Shown here: piece after piece, positions 27,201 through 36,757 of the stretch
Layout: the number at the start of each line of letters is the position of its first letter
Position numbering within the stretch: position 1 is the first letter of the stretch
DNA from: Chloroflexota bacterium
GTDB lineage: Bacteria > Chloroflexota > Dormibacteria > Aeolococcales > Aeolococcaceae
DNA length: 40,474 bases
Reading direction: 5' to 3'
Assembly (NCBI GenBank): GCA_005879785.1
Contig: VBJV01000044.1
Coordinates: 1 to 40,474, forward strand
Translations under genes and position numbers: made by a program
Notes under the pieces: generated by a model
Database searches by the model: none
Told to the model about the DNA's origin: nothing
Seen by the model: only the letters and a program-made list of their open reading frames with translations

Positions 27201-27841
27201 CGGACCTGCAGGACCTGGGTGCGGGATTCAAGCTTGCCATGCGCGACCTGGAGATTCGCGGCGCCGGCAACCTGCTCGGCGAGGAGCAGCACGGTGAGAT
27301 TGCCGCCGTCGGTCTCGAGATGTACAACCACATGCTCGCCCAGGCGGTCGGCGCGCTGCAGGGCAAGGTGATCACCGAGTCGCCGGCGCAGGTGACGGTG
27401 TCGCTGCCCCTGGCTGCGTTCCTGCCCAACGACTACGTCACGGATGAGCGTCTGCGGCTGCGCTGTTACCAGGACCTGGCTGCGTGCGTGAGCGAATCGG
27501 AGCTGGACGCGCGCGTGCGCGGGCTGGTGGACCGCTTCGGCCCGCTCCCGGCGCCCGCTGACGCGCTGGCATACTCGCTGCGTGTGCGTCTGCTCGCCGC
27601 CGCAGCCGACGCGCTCGGTGTCGAGACGGAGCGCGGTCGCGGCATCCTGGTGCGACTGCGCCTCGACCACGGGCTGGACCTGCAGAGCCTCGTCGCGCAG
27701 TTTCGCTCCACGCTGACGGCGACGCCGTCACAGCTGCACCTCTCAGATCGCGGAGCCTGGCGTGACATCCTGGTCAGCATGCTTCGCGAGCTCGGCCGAA
27801 TGCAGCGCGCGAAGTCGCGCGAGATGGCCGCCAGCGTCTGA
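24275..27841 (+). CDS. mfd: Transcription-repair coupling factor Mfd
   Basis: [134 protein letters not shown]. Overlaps pth by 17 nt. Confidence 0.97.
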   Translation: [1188 protein letters not shown]

Positions 27842-27871
27842 TCCTGGGCCGCCCATGTCGGACGGCATGAG

Positions 27872-30010
27872 CTACGTGACCTTGAACGCATCCGCGCTAG
27901 TCGTCGTCCCGGATCGCGTGGTGACCGCGATGTGCCCGCTGGTGCCCCCGGCCGGCACCGTCGCTACCACCTGCGTGGCGGACACAGATATGATCGTTGC
28001 CGGTGCGCCGTCGAAGGTGACTCGTGTGGTGCTTGAGAGGTTCTTTCCGGTGATCGTCACAGTCGTCCCAACTGCGCCCTTCGTTGGGCTGAACCCGGTG
28101 ATGGCCGGCGTGACGTTGGTGGTGATTCGGCCGATGCCGTTGTCAAACAGCGTGAACCACAGAGCACCGTCAGACCCTCTGGCGATCGCGACCGGGCCCG
28201 CGATGCCTGCAGCGTTGTAGTGCGTGATCGTACCGGTGGTGCTGATCCTTCCGATTGAGTTGGTTTCGTAGTCGCCGAACCAGAGCGCCTTGTCCGGGCC
28301 CGCGACAAGGTAGTACGGGTAGTACCCGCTTGTCAGTGGGTAGTTCGCCGTGACCTTGCCGGCCGTGGTAATGCGCCCAATGGAGGGGAAGTATTGGGTG
28401 TTGACAAACCACAAAGCCCCATCTGGTCCCGCCGCGATCGCTTGCGGGCCTGTGACGCCGTCGCCGGTGTAGATGCTGACCACACCTGTCGTAGTGATGC
28501 GTCCGATTGTCCAGCTTTGATGGTTGGTGAACCAGAGTGCCCCGTCGCTTCCAAGGGCAATGCCCTCGGGTGTAGCGATTCCGGTGCCGGTGTAGGCGGT
28601 GATGGCGCCACCCGTGGTTATCCGCCCGATCGAGTCGCTGCCGCTGTTGGTGAACCAGAGAGCACCGTCGCTTCCCACCACGATTCCGAAGGGGCGGCTG
28701 ATGCTGGGGTTGGCGAATTTAGTCACCTGGCCTGAGGTGCTGATCCGATCGACGGCGTCGTCCCAGTAGTCTGTGAACCAAAGAGCGCCGTCGGGTCCGG
28801 CGACGATGGCGGATGGGTCTAGCCCGCATATGCAACCGTTGATGCCACGAGCTGTGTACTTCGATGTCTTCCCGGTGGTGGTGATGCGCCCTATCGAGTT
28901 GTCGCCGAAGTTGGTGACCCAGACCGCTCCGTCGAGACCCGCCGTGATCGCCGCCGGCTCGCTGAAGCCGGGGCCGATGTAGCGACTGAGCGCTCCAGCC
29001 GTGGTGATCCGAGCGATCGAGAACACGTCATCGGTGAACCACAGAGCCCCATCCGGCCCAGCCGTGATCTCGCCAGGACTCTTGATGCGAGAACTCGTGT
29101 ATGTGGTCACCGTCCCGCTGGTGGTGATCCGCCCGATGGAGTGGCCGTTGCTGAACCACAGAGCCCCGTCGGGCCCGGCGGCGATCGCACGTGGGGAGTT
29201 GATTACAGCATCGGTGTAGCGGTTCACTGCTCCGCTCGTCGTAATTCGCCCGATGGAATCGCTGTTGCAGAACCACAAGGCACCATCGGGCCCGAGGGTT
29301 ATCCCCGAGGGACGGTTGATGCTCGATTCTGTGTAGTTGGTAACCGAGCCTGCTGTGGTGATCCGGCCGATCGAGTTGCCGTAATAGTTGGCGAACCAGA
29401 GGGCGCCGTCCGGTCCGGCGGCGATCCCAGTCGGGCCGTCGATGCTCGGGTCCGTGTAGCTGGATACGGATCCAGAGGTGGTGATCCGCCCGATCGAGTT
29501 GCCGCCTCCGCTGACGCCATTGTCTGTGAACCACAGAGCCCCGTCGGAGCCTGTCGTGATTCCGCCGGGGTGGTCGATGCTTGCGTCCGCGTAAACAGAG
29601 ACCGCACCAGAGGGTGTGATGCGCCCGATCGAGTCGTCGAAGTTAGCGAACCACAACGCGCCGTCTGGGCCGGCCGTGATCGCATTCGGGCCGATGATCC
29701 CGACACCCCGGTAGTTGGTCACCCTCCCCGTAGTGGTGATGCGCCCGATCGACTCGTTGCCGTAGTTGGTGAACCACAAAGCCCCGTCGGATCCGGCGGC
29801 GATCCCCGAGGGGGCGGAGATGCCGGGGTACAGCGTCACAACACCCGCTCCAGAAGCGTCCGCGGTCAGCACCGATTGGCCAAGAGCCAGAAGCGGCACG
29901 AGGATCACGGCCGCGACAAACCCAAGCCGGAAAGACGGAGAACGTGACCTCACGCTCGCCTCGTTCAGCGGCCGGAGACGTCCACCGCTCGGCACTCGAT
30001 TCGTTTCCAT
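27872..30010 (-). CDS. Secreted beta-propeller (Vgb/NHL-type repeat) protein with C-terminal IPT/TIG domain
   Basis: About 14 repeats of IGRITTxGxVxxYxxxxIxxPxxIxxGPDGALWFTN; C-terminus ITGFSPTKGAVGTTVTITGKNLSSTTRVTFDGAPATIISVSATQVVATVPAGGTSGHIAVTT; signal-peptide-like METNRV...LGFVAAVILVPLLALGQSVLTADA; RBS-like ggaggaggaaggg upstream of ATG 30010. Confidence 0.92.
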   Translation of the reverse strand: METNRVPSGGRLRPLNEASVRSRSPSFRLGFVAAVILVPLLALGQSVLTADASGAGVVTLYPGISAPSGIAAGSDGALWFTNYGNESIGRITTTGRVTNYRGVGIIGPNAITAGPDGALWFANFDDSIGRITPSGAVSVYADASIDHPGGITTGSDGALWFTDNGVSGGGNSIGRITTSGSVSSYTDPSIDGPTGIAAGPDGALWFANYYGNSIGRITTAGSVTNYTESSINRPSGITLGPDGALWFCNSDSIGRITTSGAVNRYTDAVINSPRAIAAGPDGALWFSNGHSIGRITTSGTVTTYTSSRIKSPGEITAGPDGALWFTDDVFSIARITTAGALSRYIGPGFSEPAAITAGLDGAVWVTNFGDNSIGRITTTGKTSKYTARGINGCICGLDPSAIVAGPDGALWFTDYWDDAVDRISTSGQVTKFANPSISRPFGIVVGSDGALWFTNSGSDSIGRITTGGAITAYTGTGIATPEGIALGSDGALWFTNHQSWTIGRITTTGVVSIYTGDGVTGPQAIAAGPDGALWFVNTQYFPSIGRITTAGKVTANYPLTSGYYPYYLVAGPDKALWFGDYETNSIGRISTTGTITHYNAAGIAGPVAIARGSDGALWFTLFDNGIGRITTNVTPAITGFSPTKGAVGTTVTITGKNLSSTTRVTFDGAPATIISVSATQVVATVPAGGTSGHIAVTTRSGTTTSADAFKVT

Positions 30011-30135
30011 CACCCTTCCTCCTCCGCAGGCGCCGCCACACGTAGTCATAGCGGCCGGCACGTGATTGTAGAGGACGGACGCACCGGTCGTCGGGCGATA
30101 TGGATTGGTCACCCCCAGGGACGTCGCCGACATGG

Positions 30136-30147
30136 ATGTCCGGACAT
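30136..30147. promoter_or_regulatory. Perfect 12-bp palindrome ATGTCCGGACAT upstream of the RHH gene (candidate operator)
   Basis: Read directly; ends 10 nt before the GTG start at 30158. Confidence 0.5.
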
Positions 30148-30157
30148 ATTTCGAGAT

Positions 30158-30406
30158 GTGGCAAAGGTCCTAGTGTCGTTAGACGACCGGCTCCTGGCGC
30201 GTATCGATAAGGAGGCCCGCCGGTGCGGGCTCTCCCGGAGCGCGTACTTGAGTCAGCTGACGGCCCATGAGCTACAGCTCCACACGGGTCCGGGCCGGCG
30301 GGCTTCAGTGGGGCGTGCTCTGGCCCGCCTCAACGATCTATTCGAGCGAGGGACACCGCGAGAGGAGGCCACCACTGCGATCCGCTCTGAGCGTGACGCA
30401 CGTTGA
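30158..30406 (+). CDS. Ribbon-helix-helix (CopG/antitoxin-like) DNA-binding protein
   Basis: VAKVLVSLDDRLLARIDKEARRCGLSRSAYLSQLTAHELQ: beta-strand plus two-helix RHH pattern with GLSRSAYL turn. GTG start in frame with ORF 30062..30406. Confidence 0.82.
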   Translation: MAKVLVSLDDRLLARIDKEARRCGLSRSAYLSQLTAHELQLHTGPGRRASVGRALARLNDLFERGTPREEATTAIRSERDAR

Positions 30407-30512
30407 AACATCGCTCGCTGCCTTAGTTCGACGTACCAGCTGTCGCAGCAGCGCCGCGTCGTCGCTTGGCAGTACGCTGAACCTGAAGTGTTCGCCGCGA
30501 GACCTCCCCGCC

Positions 30513-31361
30513 ATGCGTGACGAAGCCGTCGAGTCGCTGCGCGCGCTGAACGAGGTCGTCGAGCGCCTGCGCGCGCCGGGCGGCTGCCCCTGGGACGGCG
30601 AGCAGACCCATCGCACACTGCGGCCGTACCTGCTCGAGGAGACGTACGAGGTCCTCGACGCCATCGACAGTCGCGGTCCCGAGACGCTGCGCGAGGAGCT
30701 CGGCGACCTGCTGCTCCAGGTGCTGATGCACTGCGCCATCGCCCAGGAGAGCGAGGAAGGATTCGACATCGGCGACGTTGCCGACGTCGTGCGCGCCAAG
30801 ATGGTGCATCGCCACCCGCACGTGTTCGGTGACCTCGCCGTCGGCGGTGCGGCGGACGTCGTCGTCAACTGGGAGAAGCTGAAGAAGAGCGAGAAGCAGA
30901 CGCGCCTGTCGCTGCTCGACGGTGTGCCGCATGCGCTTCCCGCCCTGGCCTACGCGCAGGGTGTGCAGAAGCGGCCCGCGCGAGTTGGGTTCGATGAGAC
31001 ACCGACTGTGGCGCGTGCGCTCGACAGCGTGCGCGAGGCGCTGGACACCCTGCGCTCGCTTGCCGCCACTGCGCCGGCGGCGAGCCTGCAAGGTCAGGAC
31101 TGGGCGATCAGCAACGGTGACACCGGCGCAGCGGCCGCAGAGGACGCGATCGGCGCGCTGCTCTTCGCGACGGTGGCGCTGGCGCGTCAGCTGCGCGTCA
31201 TCCCCGAGGAGGCGCTCCGCGGCCGCGCCTCTCGCTTCGCAGATCGCTTCCGGGCCCTCGAAACGCGCGCGCGTGAAGACGGTGTCGACCTGCACGACCT
31301 CGGCATGAGTGAGTGGCGCCGTCGCTGGGACGCCGCAGCCACCTTGTCAAATCAGGGGTGA
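30513..31361 (+). CDS. mazG: Nucleoside triphosphate pyrophosphohydrolase MazG
   Basis: LRAPGGCPWDGEQTHRTLRPYLLEETYEVLDAID, LREELGDLLLQVLMH, RHPHVFGD, WEKLKKSEK. Confidence 0.95.
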   Translation: MRDEAVESLRALNEVVERLRAPGGCPWDGEQTHRTLRPYLLEETYEVLDAIDSRGPETLREELGDLLLQVLMHCAIAQESEEGFDIGDVADVVRAKMVHRHPHVFGDLAVGGAADVVVNWEKLKKSEKQTRLSLLDGVPHALPALAYAQGVQKRPARVGFDETPTVARALDSVREALDTLRSLAATAPAASLQGQDWAISNGDTGAAAAEDAIGALLFATVALARQLRVIPEEALRGRASRFADRFRALETRAREDGVDLHDLGMSEWRRRWDAAATLSNQG

Positions 31362-31498
31362 CACCGCATCCTATTGCCGCAGTCGGCGCGAGGTGGCCGG
31401 CCGCGCTTTGAGCGCCCCGTCTTCCAGACGTCCCAGCACACGTTCCAGCAGGGGTCACAGTCATTCGTCGCTCGCCCGCCTCCGCCGGCGCCCGCACC

Positions 31499-31921
31499 AT
31501 GCAGCGCCGCCTGGCCGTCGTCATCGTGTGCGCTGTCACGGGCTTCGTCGCATTCGCGATCTACGGGCAGGCCGCGCAGAGCAGGCAGCTCGACGCTGAT
31601 GCGGCGACCATCGCCCGCCAGAACGTCTCGCTGCTCCAGCAGATCACCGACCATCAGCGAGCGATCGTCGAGGCGCAGACGACTGCCTGGCTGATCGAGG
31701 AGGCGCGCAAGCTCGGCTACATCTTCCCCGGCGAGAAGATCTTCGTGATCCCTTCGCCCGGGTCGGCGCCTGCCACCGGCGGTGGCGTGAACGCGCCGCT
31801 GCCCAGCTACTCGGCTGCCACGCCGTCGCCATCCTCGGCCGGGGCGAGCCCCGGCGCGGCCCAGGCGACGCCGTCGCCGACCCCGTTGCCGCTCATCACG
31901 ACCACGCCGGCGCCCCACTGA
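31499..31921 (+). CDS. Septum formation initiator (FtsB/DivIC-like) protein
   Basis: Short cytoplasmic tail, TM RLAVVIVCAVTGFVAFAIYG, coiled coil, EEARKLGYIFPGEKIFVIPS, Pro/Ser-rich tail. Confidence 0.8.
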   Translation: MQRRLAVVIVCAVTGFVAFAIYGQAAQSRQLDADAATIARQNVSLLQQITDHQRAIVEAQTTAWLIEEARKLGYIFPGEKIFVIPSPGSAPATGGGVNAPLPSYSAATPSPSSAGASPGAAQATPSPTPLPLITTTPAPH

Positions 31922-31951
31922 GCGCCTCGGCACCGTGCGGTATCCTCTGCT

Positions 31952-32023
31952 GGCGGCGTGGAGCAGTGGAAGCTCGTCGGGCTCATAACCCGAAGGTCGT
32001 CGGTTCGAATCCGACCGCCGCAA
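31952..32023 (+). tRNA. Initiator tRNA-fMet (CAU)
   Basis: Cloverleaf ggcggcg-tg-gagc-agtggaa-gctc-g-tcggg-ctcataa-cccga-aggtc-gtcgg-ttcgaat-ccgac-cgccgca-a. Unpaired 1:72 (G/A), A11:U24, and GGG/CCC anticodon-stem pairs are bacterial initiator hallmarks. CCA not encoded. Confidence 0.93.
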
Positions 32024-32028
32024 AACAC

Positions 32029-32068
32029 CGCCCGAAAATCCGCACCCGGCCACCGCGATTTTCGGGCG
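32029..32068. repeat. Perfect 12-bp inverted repeat (cgcccgaaaatc / gattttcgggcg, 16-nt loop) between the tRNA genes
   Basis: Arms 32029-32040 and 32057-32068; no U-tract follows. Confidence 0.85.
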
Positions 32069-32080
32069 CAGTCAGCGGAT

Positions 32081-32115
32081 GCCGGCTCCGGCGGAGTGAA
32101 TCCGCCTCCGCCGGC
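32081..32115. repeat. Second imperfect hairpin (gccggctccggcgga / tccgcctccgccggc, 5-nt loop)
   Basis: 6 bp + 3-nt symmetric mismatch + 6 bp. Confidence 0.7.
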
Positions 32116-32142
32116 GAATCTATTGGATGTCGGTGAGTGTTT

Positions 32143-32218
32143 GGCGGTTTAGCTCAGGTGGTAGAGCAGCCGGTTCATACCCGGTATGTCCCTGGTTCGA
32201 GTCCAGGAACCGCCACCA
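32143..32218 (+). tRNA. tRNA with CAU anticodon, most likely elongator tRNA-Met
   Basis: ggcggtt-ta-gctc-aggtggta-gagc-a-gccgg-ttCATac-ccggt-atgtc-cctgg-ttcgagt-ccagg-aaccgcc-a-cca. CCA encoded. The ggTTCATACcc loop resembles Gram-positive elongator Met tRNAs. Confidence 0.9.
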
Positions 32219-32265
32219 GCCCGGCGCACGGCAGCTCGCTCCCGGCTCGGGAACGGACGGCGGCG

Positions 32266-32976
32266 GTGGCCCGCGTCCGTCGCGCCGTCGCCACAGCCGC
32301 CGATCGGCGCGGCGTGCTCCGCCCCGGTGAATCGATCCTCGTCGCCTGCAGCGGGGGCCCGGATTCCACTGCCCTGCTCGACTCCCTGGCCCGGCTCGCC
32401 AGGCCGCGGGGCTGGACGCTCACCGTGGCGCACGTCGACCATGGTTTGCGGCCGGGCTCTGCCGCGGAAGCCGACCATGTGGCAGCGCTGGCGGACAGCC
32501 ATGAGCTCCCCTTTCACGCGCTCAGTGTCCGCGTGGAGCCAGGCCCCTCCCTGCAGGACCGAGCTCGCGTGGCCCGGCATGCCGCACTGCGGCAGGCGGC
32601 CCGGCGGGCCGGAGCCGTCACCATCGCGCTGGGCCACACCGCCGACGATCAAGCCGAGACCGTGCTCATGCGCGCGTTGAGCGCGGGCAGCCCGCGCAGC
32701 CTGGTCGCCATGGCCGAGCGGTCCGAGCGCCTGGCACGGCCACTGCTGAGGGTGTGGCGCGAGGAAACGATCGCGTATTGCGCGGCGCTCGGGCTCCAGC
32801 CGCTCGACGATCCCAGCAATGCCGACATGCGCTTCCTGCGCAGCCGGGTCCGCCACGACCTCCTGCCCGCGCTCGAGCGCGTGTTTCCCCAGGTCCGCCG
32901 CCGCCTCGTGGTGCTGGCCGAGCGGCAGCGGCGATTGCTCGATGTGCATCCCGACGCCGATGTCACCGAGCCTTGA
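32266..32976 (+). CDS. tilS: tRNA(Ile)-lysidine synthase TilS, short (N-terminal domain) form
   Basis: ILVACSGGPDSTALLDSLARLA (SGGxDS PP-loop), VAHVDHGLRPGSAAEADHV, IALGHTADDQAETVLMRALSAG, DPSNADMRFLRSRVRHDLLP. The longer ORF (32137) runs through the tRNA and is rejected. Confidence 0.92.
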   Translation: MARVRRAVATAADRRGVLRPGESILVACSGGPDSTALLDSLARLARPRGWTLTVAHVDHGLRPGSAAEADHVAALADSHELPFHALSVRVEPGPSLQDRARVARHAALRQAARRAGAVTIALGHTADDQAETVLMRALSAGSPRSLVAMAERSERLARPLLRVWREETIAYCAALGLQPLDDPSNADMRFLRSRVRHDLLPALERVFPQVRRRLVVLAERQRRLLDVHPDADVTEP

Positions 32977-33011
32977 CGGCCCGCTTTCTGACCCCCTGAT
33001 AGACTGCGATC

Positions 33012-34928
<1,917 letters not shown>

Positions 34929-35085
34929 GGCCCTCCTGGTTCTGGCTACACTGACGACAGGCTGACCGCCCGTCGTTACACCGGTCACATCGCCCGTGGA
35001 CGCGATTGCCGCGCCGCGAGGCCGATCCCAGTGCCGGCGCCCGAAGGGTGGCCACGGGCAACGCTTGGATCGAGGAGACCGAGAC

Positions 35086-35952
35086 GTGGAGACACCCACC
35101 GGCGCCGTAGTGCAGCCGACCCTTGCGATCGTCGGCGCCGGCCGGGCCGGGGCCGCCCTGGCGCTGGCGGCGCGAGACGCGGGTTACCGCATCGCGGCTG
35201 TGGCCAGCCGTCGCCGCCGGTCGGCGGCGACCCTCGCCATCGAGACCGGCGCGGAGCTGGCCCCGACGCCGCTGGCCGCGGTCCGGACGGCGGACATCAC
35301 GCTGCTCACCGTGCCGGACGGGGCGCTGGCGCCGGTGGCGGCGACGATCGCCGCGAGCGGGGTCGCCCTGCGCGGCCGGGGGGTCGTGCACACAGCCGCG
35401 CGGCTGGGTCCCGGTGTGCTGGCGGCGTTGCGCGTGACGGCCGCGTCGGTCGGCGTCCTCCACCCCCTGCAGGCGCTCACCGGGCGTGAGAGCGCGCCGC
35501 TGCTCCACGGCGCCTACTTCCGCATCGAGGCAGACCCGGTTCTCCAGCCCCGCCTGCTGGCGATGGTCGCGGCCATGGGCGGCCGCGAGATCTCGGTCGA
35601 CGCAGCGCACCGCGACCTCTACCACGCTGCAGCGGTGCTGGCGGGCAACGCGCCGCTCGCGCTGCTCGCGCGGGCGACCGAGTTGCTGGTGGCGGCCGGC
35701 GCCGAGGCCGGCGTGGCTCACGCGGCTCTTGCCGCGCTGCTCGAGGGGGCCGCCCGCAACGCCCGGCTGGCCGGCCCGGCCCAGGCCCTGACGGGGCCCG
35801 TGGTGCGCGGCGACGACGCGGCCGTGCGGGCACACCTCGAGGCGCTGCGTCCCTACGCCGATGCCCGTGCGCTGTACGCCGCACTCGTGGTCGAGATGGC
35901 CAGCCTGCGCGATGCAGCCGAGCCGGTCGCGGCTATCGCCGAGGTCGCCTGA
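35086..35952 (+). CDS. Rossmann-like / DUF2520 domain protein (candidate ketopantoate reductase)
   Basis: LAIVGAGRAGAALALAARDAGYRIAAVASRR (GxGxxG), LTVPDGALAPVAATIAA, GVLHPLQALTG, DAAHRDLYHAAAVLAGN; directly upstream of panB. Confidence 0.85.
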   Translation: METPTGAVVQPTLAIVGAGRAGAALALAARDAGYRIAAVASRRRRSAATLAIETGAELAPTPLAAVRTADITLLTVPDGALAPVAATIAASGVALRGRGVVHTAARLGPGVLAALRVTAASVGVLHPLQALTGRESAPLLHGAYFRIEADPVLQPRLLAMVAAMGGREISVDAAHRDLYHAAAVLAGNAPLALLARATELLVAAGAEAGVAHAALAALLEGAARNARLAGPAQALTGPVVRGDDAAVRAHLEALRPYADARALYAALVVEMASLRDAAEPVAAIAEVA

Positions 35953-35953
35953 C

Positions 35954-36757
35954 GTGAGCGTCACGATCCGCGATCTGCAGGCGGCGAAGCGGGAAGGACG
36001 GCGCTTCGTGATGTTGACGGCGTACGACTTTCCGACCGCCCGGCTGCTGGCCGAGGCTGAGATCCCCGTCATCCTGGTCGGCGATTCGCTCGGCGACAAC
36101 GTGCTCGGCTACGCCAACACGTTGCCGGTGACGATGGCTGAGATGCTCCACCACGCCCGGGCGGTCGCCCGTGGCGCGCCCGACCTGCTGCTCGTCGGCG
36201 ACATGCCCTTCGGGGCGTATCACGAATCGTGCGAGCAGGCCATCGCCAACGCGGCCGACCTCCTCAAGGCGGGCATGCACGCGGTCAAGGTCGAGGGTGG
36301 CGGCTGGGTCGTCGACACGGTGGCGCGGCTGACGCAGCGCGGCATCCCGGTCATGGGGCACCTGGGCCTGACGCCGCAGTCGGTGAACGCCTTCGGTGGC
36401 ATGCGCGTGCAGGGCCGCAGTGACGGCGCCCGCGAGCGAATCCTCACCGATGCTCGTGCACTCGAGCAGGCTGGTGCCTTCGCAATCGTGCTCGAAGGGG
36501 TGCCGCGCAGCCTGGCTGCGGAGGCGACGGCAGCGCTGGCTATTCCCACCATCGGCATCGGCGCCGGCCCTGACTGCGATGCGCAGGTGCTGATCATCCA
36601 CGACCTGCTCGGCATCACGACGCACACACGTGGGCAGATGCCCAAGTTCGCGCGCGTGTACGCGGACGTCGGCGACACCATCGTCTCGGCCGCGCGCACG
36701 TACGCGGACGACGTCCGCGAGGGGCGCTTCCCCGACGATGCGCATTCGTACCACTGA
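35954..36757 (+). CDS. panB: 3-methyl-2-oxobutanoate hydroxymethyltransferase
   Basis: VMLTAYDFPTARLLAEAEIPVILVGDSLGDNVLGYANTLPVTMAEMLHHARAVARG, VKVEGG, VMGHLGLTPQSVNAFGGMRVQGR, IGIGAGPDCDAQVLIIHDLLG. Confidence 0.97.
   Translation: MSVTIRDLQAAKREGRRFVMLTAYDFPTARLLAEAEIPVILVGDSLGDNVLGYANTLPVTMAEMLHHARAVARGAPDLLLVGDMPFGAYHESCEQAIANAADLLKAGMHAVKVEGGGWVVDTVARLTQRGIPVMGHLGLTPQSVNAFGGMRVQGRSDGARERILTDARALEQAGAFAIVLEGVPRSLAAEATAALAIPTIGIGAGPDCDAQVLIIHDLLGITTHTRGQMPKFARVYADVGDTIVSAARTYADDVREGRFPDDAHSYH

Noticed and set aside
27872-30010. Virginiamycin B lyase (streptogramin resistance)
   Set aside because: Only repeat-family similarity; the signal peptide, about 14 blades and IPT/TIG tail argue for a secreted structural or binding protein, not the resistance enzyme.
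30407-30512. Toxin partner for the RHH protein
   Set aside because: Frames read by hand contain early stops or no toxin-like motif before mazG.
32143-32218. tRNA-Ile2 (CAU, lysidine substrate) because it neighbours tilS
   Set aside because: The ggTTCATACcc anticodon arm resembles elongator Met tRNAs rather than the usual CTCATAA loop of Ile2; not fully excluded without a CAU-specific model.
32137-32265. N-terminal extension of tilS (MFGGLAQVVEQPVHTRYVPGSSPGTA...)
   Set aside because: This is a translation of the tRNA-Met gene; real start placed at GTG 32266.
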